DNA from: Mesorhizobium amorphae CCNWGS0123 | GTDB lineage: Bacteria > Pseudomonadota > Alphaproteobacteria > Rhizobiales > Rhizobiaceae | Direction of reading: 5' to 3' | DNA length: 64,000 bases | Assembly (NCBI RefSeq): GCF_001686985.1 | Contig: NZ_CP015318.1 | Span: 3,160,001 to 3,224,000 of the forward strand | Shown: positions 24,194 to 32,805 of the stretch, piece by piece | Layout of the letters: every line of letters begins with the position of its first letter | How positions within the stretch are numbered: the first letter of the stretch is position 1 | Position numbers and translations under genes: made by a program | The notes under the pieces: model-generated | The model's input: the letters and a program-made list of their open reading frames with translations, nothing else | Database searches by the model: none | Told to the model about the DNA's origin: nothing

Positions 24194-26556
24194 AAACCGA
24201 CAGCGAGCCCACACCGCGCTTCGGCCTGCGCTCCTTTCGAGCGAAGTTCGTATTGGTCGTTGGCGGCGCCGTACTGTTCGACCTCCTGCTGAGCGGTGGT
24301 CTGGCGCTTTGGAACGTTCAAGAGCTGTCGCGCGATGCAACGTCGGAAGTCGGCGAGGGCCTGACAACCGCAAACCAGGAATACATTCGTTCCTATGCCG
24401 ATTCGACAGCATTGAGCGTCGACCTGCTGCTCGATCGGGTTCATGGGGACGTCAAGGCGCTGGCCGGCGTGCTGCAGGCCCAGATCGACGATCCGGTGAG
24501 GCAGCAACAGGTCGGAGCGACCCTTTCGCATGACGCGCCCGGCTCCGTGAAGGTCGTCTACGACACGCAGGGCGATTGGGCGCAGAATCTGCCGGGCGCG
24601 CCTTCCGTGGTTAGCGTCTGGGGCTACCTGCTGGGCGCCGACCACAGTCCGTTGCCGGGCGTTCAGCAGGAGATAGAAGACAGTACCGTGATCGATCTCG
24701 TCGCGCCGACTCTCATGGCCAGCGGGTCGTCCAAACTGCAGATGTACTACATTGGTCCCAAAGAACGGCCGATCTTCAGGACGGTACCGTATACGGACCA
24801 GGCACAGACCTTCGACCGGCTCTATCCAGGCCACAACAAGGCGGAATTCTGGGAGTTTTTCTTTCCGGGAATCTATGGGTCATGGCAGCAATGGGCCAAG
24901 GATCCAGCCTCACGTCCGGTTCCTGACGACATTACCCAGACGGCGCCTTACACCGATGCAATCACGGGAAAGCTGATCGTCAGCTTTTTCCACCCGCTGT
25001 GGACGCGCGATCGCACCGGTATCGCCGGTACGGCCGGAGCAGACATCACTCTCGATCAACTCGCGGAAGTCGTCGAACGTGTGAAGATCGCTGAAACCGG
25101 GTTCGGCTTCCTTACGATGTCGACTGGCAACGTGGTGGCGATCAATCCGTCGGGCCAGGCGATCATCGGCCTGACTTCATCGAGCGATGCGGGCACGCAG
25201 GGCGTTACCGGCCTGGAGAGGTCTCTGCGGGGAAGTACACAGCCGGCTATCGCGTCGCTGCCTCTCGACCAGAACAATGACGGCGTCATTCAGCATATCA
25301 TGCTCGACAACAAGGGCGAACGCGTCCCCTACATTGTCGTCCTCAAGAGATTGAAGCCGACCAATTTGTGGAGTTCGGGACCGATCAAGTCCGAAACGAT
25401 GTCGGTCGGCATCGTCGTTCCCGAACGCGAGATCTATGCATCCCTGTTCGCCGCTCAGGAGAGTATTTCTCGCGCAACCAATCGTATCCTGCTGTTCCAG
25501 ATCGCCGCGATCGTCGTTTCGCTCCTGATTGTCTTCGCGGCCGTGCTCGGAATTTCGAAGCGGATCACCGCGGGCCTCAGGGCGCTTGCCAGCGCCGCCC
25601 AGCGGCTCCAGTCCAAAGACTATTCAGTGCGCGTGAGCATTCCAACGCGCGACGAGGTTGGAGCGGCAGGGATCGCCTTCAACCGCATGGCCGAGGAGAT
25701 CAGCTTTCACACGGAAAACCTCGAGCAACTCGTCGACGAACGAACCAGGGAGCTTGGCGACGCAAATCAGGAGATTTCCGCGCTCAACGAAAAGCTGCGG
25801 GACGAGAACGTCCGCCTCGGCGCCGAACTCGCGGTTGCCAGGCAGATCCAGATGATGGTCCTGCCGAAACCGTTCGAACTCGAAGCGATCCCGGGACTGG
25901 AGATCGCGGCCTATATGCGGCCGGCCGACGAGGTCGGCGGGGACTACTACGACGTCCTGCAGAACGGATCGCGGGTCAAGATCGGCATCGGCGACGTGAC
26001 CGGTCATGGGCTCGAGAGCGGCGTGCTGATGCTGATGGTCCAATCCGTTGCACGCGCGCTGCAGGAGACCAACGAAGCGGATCCGCACCAGTTTCTGAAT
26101 CGGCTGAACAAAGCGATCTACAAGAACATCGAGCGGACGAACACCAACAAGCATCTCTCGCTGGCCTTTCTTGACTTTGAGGATGAGCGGGTAACGCTAT
26201 CCGGCCAGCATGAGGACGTTCTCGTCGTGCGCGCGGATGGGGAAGTCGAACGCATCGATACGCTTGATCTTGGTCTGCCGGTTGGTCTGGAGCATGACAT
26301 CTCGCAGTTCATTGACACGCGTGACATCCCGTTCGGGAGCGGCGACGTGATCGTGCTGCACACCGACGGTGTGACCGAGGCGGAAGACCAGGACAGAAGA
26401 CTGTTCGGGTTCGAGCGCCTTTCCCAGAGCGTGCAGAAACGTCACGGCAGGAGCGCCGAGGACATCAAGACCGGGATCATCGAGGATCTGATGGCCCATA
26501 TCGGAATCCAGAAGATCCACGACGACATCACCCTCGTGATCATAAGGCACACTTAG
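24190..26556 (+). CDS. dCache-HAMP-SpoIIE (PP2C) serine phosphatase
   Basis: 788 residues. TM1 lies near 17-40, then a large periplasmic region of about 390 residues with dCache-like features, TM2 near 435-458, HAMP about 459-512, a coiled coil about 515-560, and the PP2C-type domain about 560-788. Metal-site motifs are all present: DEVGGDYYDV (about 580-589), GDVTGHG (about 601), LHTDGVTEAE (about 723) and DDITLVII (about 778). It should dephosphorylate the STAS protein encoded at the end of the operon in response to an extracytoplasmic signal. It overlaps the upstream gene by 4 bases and precedes the kinase gene by 3. Confidence 0.92.
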   Translation: MKTDSEPTPRFGLRSFRAKFVLVVGGAVLFDLLLSGGLALWNVQELSRDATSEVGEGLTTANQEYIRSYADSTALSVDLLLDRVHGDVKALAGVLQAQIDDPVRQQQVGATLSHDAPGSVKVVYDTQGDWAQNLPGAPSVVSVWGYLLGADHSPLPGVQQEIEDSTVIDLVAPTLMASGSSKLQMYYIGPKERPIFRTVPYTDQAQTFDRLYPGHNKAEFWEFFFPGIYGSWQQWAKDPASRPVPDDITQTAPYTDAITGKLIVSFFHPLWTRDRTGIAGTAGADITLDQLAEVVERVKIAETGFGFLTMSTGNVVAINPSGQAIIGLTSSSDAGTQGVTGLERSLRGSTQPAIASLPLDQNNDGVIQHIMLDNKGERVPYIVVLKRLKPTNLWSSGPIKSETMSVGIVVPEREIYASLFAAQESISRATNRILLFQIAAIVVSLLIVFAAVLGISKRITAGLRALASAAQRLQSKDYSVRVSIPTRDEVGAAGIAFNRMAEEISFHTENLEQLVDERTRELGDANQEISALNEKLRDENVRLGAELAVARQIQMMVLPKPFELEAIPGLEIAAYMRPADEVGGDYYDVLQNGSRVKIGIGDVTGHGLESGVLMLMVQSVARALQETNEADPHQFLNRLNKAIYKNIERTNTNKHLSLAFLDFEDERVTLSGQHEDVLVVRADGEVERIDTLDLGLPVGLEHDISQFIDTRDIPFGSGDVIVLHTDGVTEAEDQDRRLFGFERLSQSVQKRHGRSAEDIKTGIIEDLMAHIGIQKIHDDITLVIIRHT

Positions 26557-26559
26557 GAA

Positions 26560-27120
26560 ATGACAGCGCTGTTCGGAACCCCTGACGTTGCAATCGGGAT
26601 GAAGGAGAGTGTCAGTCGCGTGCGGCTGTTCGACGGGCCTCTCGACTTGAGTTGGCGTCATTGCGCCACGACCTCGGACTTCCTTGCCGATCTTTTCGCG
26701 TTGCGCTTTCAGTCGTCCCGCAATGACTACATGGAAGTGCGGCACAGCATCGGATACCTGGTCAACGAGCTCATTGAAAATGCCGTCAAGTTTCGCGCAC
26801 CGGGCGAAATCGTGATCGAGGCGTCGATGGATTCGGAGTGCTTCAAGCTCAAGGTGTCGAATGACGTCGATGGCGAAAACGCGTCCGAGTTCCAAAGTCT
26901 CCTGGCGGACATCACGGTTGGCGACCCCAAAGACCTGCTGATACAGCGAATTGAAGCGAATGCCGCGAACCCCGACATGACAGGCTCCGGACTCGGATTG
27001 CTGACGTTGATGAGCGACTATGGCGCACGGCTGGCCTGGATATTCAGCCCCGCCGACGAAAGCGATCGGATTTGCCTGGAGACATATGCCTCCATTCCGA
27101 TCTCGCAAACGCACAACTAG
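26560..27120 (+). CDS. slr1658-type ATP-binding anti-sigma/kinase-like protein
   Basis: 186 residues. GHKL-ATPase features are visible: N-box VNELIENAVKF (Asn69, Glu73, Asn74) and a glycine box TGSGLGLLTL near 146-155. The DxGxG box is not obvious. WRHC near residues 32-35 is shared with the degenerate homologue at 22497. It is the expected Ser kinase and binding partner of the STAS protein that follows with no gap. An internal Met14 is an alternative start, since the SD-like AGGAA touches the first ATG. Confidence 0.8.
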   Translation: MTALFGTPDVAIGMKESVSRVRLFDGPLDLSWRHCATTSDFLADLFALRFQSSRNDYMEVRHSIGYLVNELIENAVKFRAPGEIVIEASMDSECFKLKVSNDVDGENASEFQSLLADITVGDPKDLLIQRIEANAANPDMTGSGLGLLTLMSDYGARLAWIFSPADESDRICLETYASIPISQTHN

Positions 27121-27477
27121 ATGAAGCGAAGCCAGGCTATGGAAATCAAGACCGACGACTACCGCGTGTGGATTGAAGGAAGCGATATATTTTTCGACGG
27201 TGCAATGCGGCTTGCCAGTTCCGAGGCTGGTGCGCCTATCACGGCCTTGGCGACCAGTGTTCTTGCCTCAAACCCCGCTTCCATTACGCTCAATTTGAAG
27301 GACCTTCACTTTCTCAACTCTTCCGGCATCAACCTGCTGGCGAAATTTACCATCGAGGTGCGCAAGCATCCCGATGTTCGACTCATCGTGCGTGGAACGC
27401 CAGACATACCCTGGCAATCGAAATCATTGCCGAATCTGAAGAAGCTGCATCCCGCCGTGGTGCTTTTGATGGACTGA
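27121..27477 (+). CDS. slr1659-type STAS-domain anti-anti-sigma factor
   Basis: 118 residues from the ATG at 27121 directly after the previous stop; family members usually begin at the equivalent of Met7 ([11 protein letters not shown], base 27139), which may be the real start. The STAS core reads [22 protein letters not shown], with Ser67 or Ser68 as the phosphorylation candidate, and ends [23 protein letters not shown], closely fitting the slr1659 family. It should be phosphorylated by the preceding kinase and dephosphorylated by the SpoIIE phosphatase. The final target is not in the window unless it is the methyltransferase. Confidence 0.85.
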   Translation: MKRSQAMEIKTDDYRVWIEGSDIFFDGAMRLASSEAGAPITALATSVLASNPASITLNLKDLHFLNSSGINLLAKFTIEVRKHPDVRLIVRGTPDIPWQSKSLPNLKKLHPAVVLLMD

Positions 27478-27693
27478 CCAGGTCGCCCGAAATTTGCATG
27501 GGACTGCGTGGGCTTGCCGGCAACCCGAGATAGCATAGGTCAACCGGGGACGATGCGGGGGCCTGTACCGACAGTGAGAACGGTGCAGGATCGCCGCCTG
27601 CAGCGAGATATGTACGCCCGGACAAGTATTTGGATGCGAAGCTAACGACAATCCGGCCTCGAGCGTAGATGTTCGTAGTGGCTTGGCGGGGGC

Positions 27694-27747
27694 TCGGCAC
27701 AGGCGGCAGGCGTCCAAGTTGGGGGGATGTCGGGCCGCCTGTGCCGA
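27694..27747. repeat. 14-bp perfect inverted repeat upstream of the ligase fragment
   Basis: TCGGCACAGGCGGC at 27694-27707 is matched by its exact complement at 27734-27747 around a 26-base loop. No T-run follows. It lies 34 bases before the ligase start, where it could fold in the mRNA leader or end the partner-switch transcript. The rest of 27478-27781 shows no gene. Confidence 0.55.
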
Positions 27748-27781
27748 TCATGCCGCCGCCACGCGGTCAAAGGTGGTCGTC

Positions 27782-28402
27782 TTGAGTAAGCGTCCCAAAG
27801 TCAGCAGCGGCCGGCTGCAGTTCATTCCGCCGCAGATCCCGATTCCGGTCGAGCACCCGCCCGAAGATGAGGGATGGGTTCACGAGATCAAGTTCGACGG
27901 CTACCGGACACAGATCATCATCGATAAAGGCGGCGTGCGTCTCTACAGCAAGAACGGCCACGACTGGACCACAAAATACTGGCCCATCGCGCTGGCAGCC
28001 GAGCTGCCATGCCGGGCTGCCATTCTCGACGGCGAGGTCATTGTAGCCGGCGAGCAGGGCGCTCCCGATTGTCCCGCGCTGGAAGCCGCGATCTGGAACG
28101 AGCCGAGCCGGTTGGTGTTCGTCGCATTCGACATCCTCCACCTCGACGGTCGCAATCTTGCCTCCTTGCCCCTGCTGCAGCGCAAGCAGGCGCTGTGGCA
28201 GCTGGTTGAGCCCGGCCTCGGCAAGATCCAGTACAGCGCGCATTTCGAAGGCAGTGCGCTAGCGATCTTCCGCGCCGTCGATGAGATGGGGCTCGAGGGC
28301 ATCATCTCCAAGCGCGCCGACAGCCGCTACAGGAGCGGATCGTCGAACACATGGCTGAAGGCCAAATATTCTGCGCCCATTGCCGTGCCAGACCAGCCCT
28401 GA
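27782..28402 (+). CDS. ATP-dependent DNA ligase, adenylation domain only (C-terminally truncated)
   Basis: 206 residues from TTG 27782, with AGGTGG upstream. Nucleotidyltransferase motifs are complete: EIKFDGYR (Lys nucleophile, motif I), SKNGHDWT, ILDGEV, VFVAFDILHLDG, EGIISKR (IV) and NTWLKAK (V). It resembles the ligase domain of LigD. The OB-fold domain that should follow WLKAK is missing: the frame continues only as YSAPIAVPDQP, which comes from a sulfotransferase 3' remnant (28369 onward). Without the OB domain, nick sealing is doubtful though self-adenylation may persist. No Ku gene is nearby. Confidence 0.78.
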   Translation: MSKRPKVSSGRLQFIPPQIPIPVEHPPEDEGWVHEIKFDGYRTQIIIDKGGVRLYSKNGHDWTTKYWPIALAAELPCRAAILDGEVIVAGEQGAPDCPALEAAIWNEPSRLVFVAFDILHLDGRNLASLPLLQRKQALWQLVEPGLGKIQYSAHFEGSALAIFRAVDEMGLEGIISKRADSRYRSGSSNTWLKAKYSAPIAVPDQP

Positions 28403-28497
28403 TCCCAACCGCAACAGCGCCAGGGACTTCCGCTCGACAATGTCGCTGAAATAGGAACCGAACGTTTAGGAACGATGGCGGAATTGCCATGCTCACA
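28369..28497 (+). pseudogene. sulfotransferase 3' remnant fused to the ligase fragment
   Basis: The DNA matches the end of the sulfotransferase gene and its downstream flank (18081-18220): TCTGCGCCCAT, GCCGTGCC, ATCCCAACCGCAACA, GGACTTCCGCTCGACA and TGTCGCTGAAATAGG occur in the same order. An 8-base deletion and a one-base insertion break the frame. Only the tail is left, so it is a relic of a duplicated copy. Its first bases now supply the C-terminus and stop codon of the ligase fragment. Confidence 0.8.
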
Positions 28498-29224
28498 CAT
28501 GCACGGTGCCATGCGACAGCTCGCCTTCCTCACTGCTGACGAGGAAGGCCGCGGCGATCAGCGCGGCATAGCAGAACCCCACGATGCACGCGACGACGAT
28601 GCCGGGCACGGGACCGAGCGATGCTACCCGCATCGCGTCGAGGAACGAGGCGCCGAAGCCTATCGGTGACCCTTCGCGCTGCAGGCTGGGCGTCGTGATC
28701 TTCAGCACCCAGGCCAGCATAAGGATCGTGTACATGAAGAGGTAGTTGCGGCGCAGCCGCCGCACCAGGGCCGCACGCTGCGAGATCAGGAATCGGGGCG
28801 AGCGCAAGCCTTCACCGACAATGGCCAGCCAGTTGGAGGCGTAGTCCGGCTGCGGCGAGAAGATTTGCGCGAAGTAATAGCGTTCGAACTGGCGCACCCG
28901 AGCCCGGTAGACGTCGAAGAAGCGGTAGCGCCGCGCCTCGATCCACAACAGCAGCGTGATCAAAAGCATGGCGAACAGCAGCACCCCGTGATGGGCGCTG
29001 GGCGTCGACAGCGACACCGACAGCATGGCGGCGACGACCGTGATCGCCCAGTTGCTGGTCCGGTCGAGCCGGTCGCGCCAGCCGGCCATGCGGCCGATCT
29101 CGGCGCGATGGAAATGCGACATCGTCGTTGCCAGTTCCGATGAGGTGAGCTTCATCGCGAACGCATCCGACGCCCGCGGCGCTGCTGCCGCCTCGGTGGA
29201 TTTCACGGTCTGGGCCTGGGACAT
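28493..29224 (-). CDS. DUF2270 membrane protein
   Basis: 243 residues from the ATG at 29224. The family's cytoplasmic lead-in is seen (SHFHRAEIGRMAGWRDRLDRTSNWA), followed by membrane segments near 68-85 and 90-108, a conserved RRYRFFDVYRARVRQFERYYFAQIF helix, and two more membrane segments near 165-190 and 205-235. DUF2270 proteins are uncharacterised inner-membrane proteins. It converges on the ligase/sulfotransferase remnant. Confidence 0.82.
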   Translation of the reverse strand: MSQAQTVKSTEAAAAPRASDAFAMKLTSSELATTMSHFHRAEIGRMAGWRDRLDRTSNWAITVVAAMLSVSLSTPSAHHGVLLFAMLLITLLLWIEARRYRFFDVYRARVRQFERYYFAQIFSPQPDYASNWLAIVGEGLRSPRFLISQRAALVRRLRRNYLFMYTILMLAWVLKITTPSLQREGSPIGFGASFLDAMRVASLGPVPGIVVACIVGFCYAALIAAAFLVSSEEGELSHGTVHV

Positions 29225-29531
29225 CCCCTGCCATGCGCCTCCCGAACGCAGTGACCGGCCGAAACAAACCGGCCACACCCCAAAAACACAACGCGCCGCC
29301 GGCTGAAACGTTCCAGCGCGGGTCAGAAAGTCTTGGCGTGGAAAAGATGGGGCGACCGACGAGCGGGGGGCGGGGGGTGGGTTTCGCCGGTCACCCAGGA
29401 GAGGGGGCCATGAATAAAGAAAGCGTAGGCCCTGACCCCACTATGCCATTGGCATGGCTGCGAGAATAGCCCTTCTCTGTCAGTCAGTTCCGCCTACGAT
29501 TTTCAGGTGCGGTTTGTTGGCCGACTGTAAC
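29225..29531. other. 307-base intergenic region, no clear gene
   Basis: It contains a very G-rich stretch (29364-29384) and, at 29410-29469, a 19-codon frame (MNKESVGPDPTMPLAWLRE) preceded by AGGAGAGGGGGCC. That tiny frame could be a leader or the stub of a lost gene; there is not enough to call it a gene. Confidence 0.3.
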
Positions 29532-31103
29532 CTACTCTGCCGCCACTGCTGTGGTCAGAAGCGAGGCTTCGGGCAGGGGAGAGGCGGGTTCGCGCCGTCC
29601 TTCGAGGTCGTCCAGCAGCGCCATCCACAGCGAGATGCACAGCCCGAGCATCACGACGAGGAAGGGTGCTGCGGCGATGATCGACGCAGTCTGCAGGCCC
29701 TCCAGGCCTCCCATCACCAGCAACACGCAGGCCGACGCTCCCGCAAGGACGCCCCAGAGGACGACGACGATGCGCGCGGGCTCGAGCGTGCCGCGAGACG
29801 ACAGCATGCCCATCACGATCGAGGCGGCATCCGCTCCCGAGATGAAGAAGATGGCGACCAGGAAGATCGCGACGAACGAGGTGAGCGCAGTTGCTGGATA
29901 TTGTTCGAGCAAAGCAAACAGCGAGATGGCAGCACCCTGATTGTTGACCGCCTCGACAAGACCGCCAACTCCCATCAGTTCGGAGTGCAGCGCGGTGCCG
30001 CCCATGATGGTGAACCAGAGGAAGGTCACGCCGCTCGGAATGAGCAGAACGCCGGTGATAAACTCGCGGATCGTCCGCCCCTTGGAGATGCGCGCAATGA
30101 AGACGCCGACGAATGGGGCCCACGAAACCCACCACGCCCAGTAGAAGATCGTCCAGCTGCCCAGCCATTTGCCGTCGCTGAAGGCAGCGGTGCGGAACGA
30201 CATGGTGACGAGATCGGCCAGGTAGTCGCCAAGCGCTTCGGTGAAGGTGTTGAGGATAAAGATGGTCGGACCGACGACGGCCAGGAACAGCAGCAATGCG
30301 GCGGCGACCACCATGTTCATGTTGCTCAGGAACTGAACTCCCTTGCCCACCCCGGACACCGCCGAAAGGATGAACAGCACCGACAGCACCGCGATGATCG
30401 TAAGGGCAATGGCTGTTCCTTCGCCGGTTCCCCAGAGGAAATTCAGCCCGCTGTTGATCTGCTGTGCGCCAAGGCCGAGCGATGTCGCCGTGCCGAATAG
30501 TGTGGCGATGACGGCGAGAATATCGATCGTCTTGCCGATCGGCCCGTTGACCGCGTTGCCGAGCAAGGGTGTGAATGCGCTCGAGATCAGGATTGGCAAG
30601 CCCTTGCGGTGGGTGAAGTAGGCGATCGCCAGACCGACAATGGCGTAGATCGCCCAAGGGTGCAGCGCCCAATGAAAATAGGAATATTTCATCGCGACCA
30701 GCGCAGCTTCCTTGGTTTGCGCGGCCGCCAGCCCGTGAGGCGGTGCGCCAAAATGGAAGACTGGCTCGGCAACGCCCCAGAACATCAGGCCGATGCCCAT
30801 GCCGACGCTGAACATCATGCATACCCACGAAACCGTCCGGAATTCGGGAAGTTCGCCATCGGCCCCAAGCCTGATCTTGCCGAAACGGCTGACCGCCAGG
30901 AATCCGGCAAAGACCAGGAATAACGCGGTCGAGACAACAAAGCCCCATCCGAATCCATTGATGATCGCCGAAAGAATAGCTTGGGTGACTGAGGCGAGAC
31001 TATCCGGTGCCACCGCTCCCCATGAGATGAACGCGGCCGTTATCCCTATGGCCGGCCAGAATACCGCCGGGTCTACGCCTCGTAGTCTGCTTGTAGTTGG
31101 CAT
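29532..31103 (-). CDS. BCCT-family betaine/carnitine/choline transporter
   Basis: 523 residues from the ATG at 31103, with GGGAGG 6 bases upstream; the longer frame to 31379 has no such site. Twelve hydrophobic segments fit the family. The glycine stretch GMGIGLMFWGVAEP and the tryptophan-rich signature WAWWVSWAPFVGVFIARISK followed by GRT are present. It should import a quaternary ammonium compound coupled to Na+ or H+. The GlxA-type regulator at 31519 lies directly upstream on the same strand. The short C-terminal tail lacks the long basic osmosensing extension of BetP. Confidence 0.93.
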   Translation of the reverse strand: MPTTSRLRGVDPAVFWPAIGITAAFISWGAVAPDSLASVTQAILSAIINGFGWGFVVSTALFLVFAGFLAVSRFGKIRLGADGELPEFRTVSWVCMMFSVGMGIGLMFWGVAEPVFHFGAPPHGLAAAQTKEAALVAMKYSYFHWALHPWAIYAIVGLAIAYFTHRKGLPILISSAFTPLLGNAVNGPIGKTIDILAVIATLFGTATSLGLGAQQINSGLNFLWGTGEGTAIALTIIAVLSVLFILSAVSGVGKGVQFLSNMNMVVAAALLLFLAVVGPTIFILNTFTEALGDYLADLVTMSFRTAAFSDGKWLGSWTIFYWAWWVSWAPFVGVFIARISKGRTIREFITGVLLIPSGVTFLWFTIMGGTALHSELMGVGGLVEAVNNQGAAISLFALLEQYPATALTSFVAIFLVAIFFISGADAASIVMGMLSSRGTLEPARIVVVLWGVLAGASACVLLVMGGLEGLQTASIIAAAPFLVVMLGLCISLWMALLDDLEGRREPASPLPEASLLTTAVAAE

Positions 31104-31319
31104 GCTTGACCTCCCAGATCTATTTCGTGAAGACTTCCCCTTGGACGACAAAGACCGACCTCGCGAGGCCAAGGTCCCGCACGGCGCACTTGGAGCTTCT
31201 GCAATTGGCGTCGTTTTGGAAGTGTCGGATTTGGCGCTCTCCCACCACACCCGTGAGGGTAGAAAGGACAAGCAGGGAGGATAGGAGAAGCCGGCAGGTG
31301 AGTGGGGAGCCCGGTAGAT

Positions 31320-31345
31320 CCCGGGTAGGGCTAAGCCTACCCGGG
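31320..31345. repeat. 13-bp-arm palindrome between GlxA-type regulator and BCCT transporter
   Basis: CCCGGGTAGGGCT and AGCCTACCCGGG pair almost perfectly with a minimal loop. It lies in the 415-base gap between the regulator's stop and the transporter's start, so it may be a terminator for the regulator or an operator. No gene is seen in 31104-31518. Confidence 0.45.
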
Positions 31346-31518
31346 CAAGGCAAGCCTCGCCAATCAGAAGCGGGTGCATGCCGCGGAGCGGCTAAACGTC
31401 CTTTGCAAAGCCTGTGTCGAGCTAGCCGGATTTGGTCGCTTTGCTTGCGCGGTGCGACGTTCATGGACGCGCAAACTGCCTGGCTGACTGGCCATGAAAG
31501 CCACAAAACTGGCGACGT

Positions 31519-32520
31519 CTATGCCGTGGCGGGGTGTTTCCTGTCCAGTCGTTCCTGCTGCGGCGTATGTGCGTAGAGCTCGCGGTAGCATTTTGAAAAA
31601 TGCGACGCCGAAACGAAGCCGCACGTGGCGGCCACTTCGACTATGGGCATGGAAGACTGGATCAGCAGGTTCCGCGCGCGCTCGAGGCGGATGTCCAAAT
31701 AATAGCGGGCGGGGGAGCGACCCATCTCGACGTGGAACAGACGCTCGATCTGCCGTCGCGACAGTCCGACCTGGTCGGCAATATCACCAATCGATATCGG
31801 TTCGGACGGATTGGCGTCCATAAGTTCTATGATTGTCAGCACCTTGGAGTTCTGAATGCCGAGCCGTGCTCGCAGAGGAAGCCGCTGGCGATCGCTCGGG
31901 CTGCGTACTCGATCGGTCAGCACCTGCTCACATACGTGCCTGACCAGAGAATCGTCGAAATCATCGCCGATCAGCTTCAACATCATGTCGAGAGCAGCCG
32001 TGCCGCCAGCACATGTATAGATATTCTGGTCGACCTCAAAAAGGTCGGCAAAAACGTTGGCCTCCGGAAATGCCTCGGCGAAGCCCGGCAGGTTTTCCCA
32101 ATGGATGGCGCAGCGTTTGCCCGAGAGCAATCCGGCAGCCGCCAGCACATGCGCACCGGTGCAGAGGCCGCCGATCGCAACGCCGCGATTATGTTCTTCG
32201 CGCAACCAGGCAAAGGCCGACTTGTTCGAATAGCGTTCGATGTTGATGCCGGTGCAGACGATGACCATCGATAGCCTGTCGGGGCCAGCCATCTTACGCC
32301 GCTCGTCCTCCAACGACGTGTTTACCGCACACAACACGCCGTTCGAAGCGGACACGGGCTGCCCGTCGATACTGGCCAGCCGCCATTTGTAGGCTTCGTA
32401 GCCGAGCATCCGGTTGGCGATGCGGATCGGCTCCAGCGCGGTCGCAAAGGCGACCATGGTGAAATCGGGCACCAGGAAGAAGACGAGCGAGCGCTTGATC
32501 GGATGTTCAGCTGTGTTCAC
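31519..32520 (-). CDS. GlxA-type AraC-family regulator (DJ-1/PfpI-like sensor plus HTH)
   Basis: 333 residues. The N-terminal DJ-1/PfpI-like domain (about 10-180) has the nucleophile-loop sequence GGLCTGAHVLAAAG. The AraC double HTH (about 225-325) reads SIGDIADQVGLSRRQIERLF and IVEVAATCGFVSASHFSKCY. The architecture is that of GbdR, the glycine-betaine regulator, and the neighbouring BCCT transporter supports a role in quaternary amine uptake or breakdown. The ligand is inferred, not shown. Confidence 0.88.
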   Translation of the reverse strand: MNTAEHPIKRSLVFFLVPDFTMVAFATALEPIRIANRMLGYEAYKWRLASIDGQPVSASNGVLCAVNTSLEDERRKMAGPDRLSMVIVCTGINIERYSNKSAFAWLREEHNRGVAIGGLCTGAHVLAAAGLLSGKRCAIHWENLPGFAEAFPEANVFADLFEVDQNIYTCAGGTAALDMMLKLIGDDFDDSLVRHVCEQVLTDRVRSPSDRQRLPLRARLGIQNSKVLTIIELMDANPSEPISIGDIADQVGLSRRQIERLFHVEMGRSPARYYLDIRLERARNLLIQSSMPIVEVAATCGFVSASHFSKCYRELYAHTPQQERLDRKHPATA

Positions 32521-32805
32521 TGTGGCTAGTGTCCGTATCGCGAACAGGATGTTGCGAATGCGCTATCGACGCCAGTATTTTCTTTGTCCGTCCTGAGGAT
32601 ACGAATGGATTGCGGTACGTGACGGTCGAATTGCGCACATTCATGTTCGAGAGCCGTCGCGATGCCACCATCACGCCATCCTCCGCTACTGCCCAGCCCC
32701 GGGTTCGCAAGATTGATATTCCAAGCCTGTCGTGCTGGCCTTGGCGGCGTGGCTGATCTGGCTGTTCTGGCTCTAGACCGAGCAGGCGCGGTCGTTGCGC
32801 GTCCT

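Noticed and set aside
29454..30500. 348-codon plus-strand frame opposite the BCCT transporter
   Set aside because: Translation is His/Asp/Gln-rich noise; the BCCT gene on the other strand is certain.
32521..32805. Possible membrane-protein remnant ending LIWLFWL near 32720-32776
   Set aside because: A short hydrophobic run in one frame only; no start, motif or second copy to support it.
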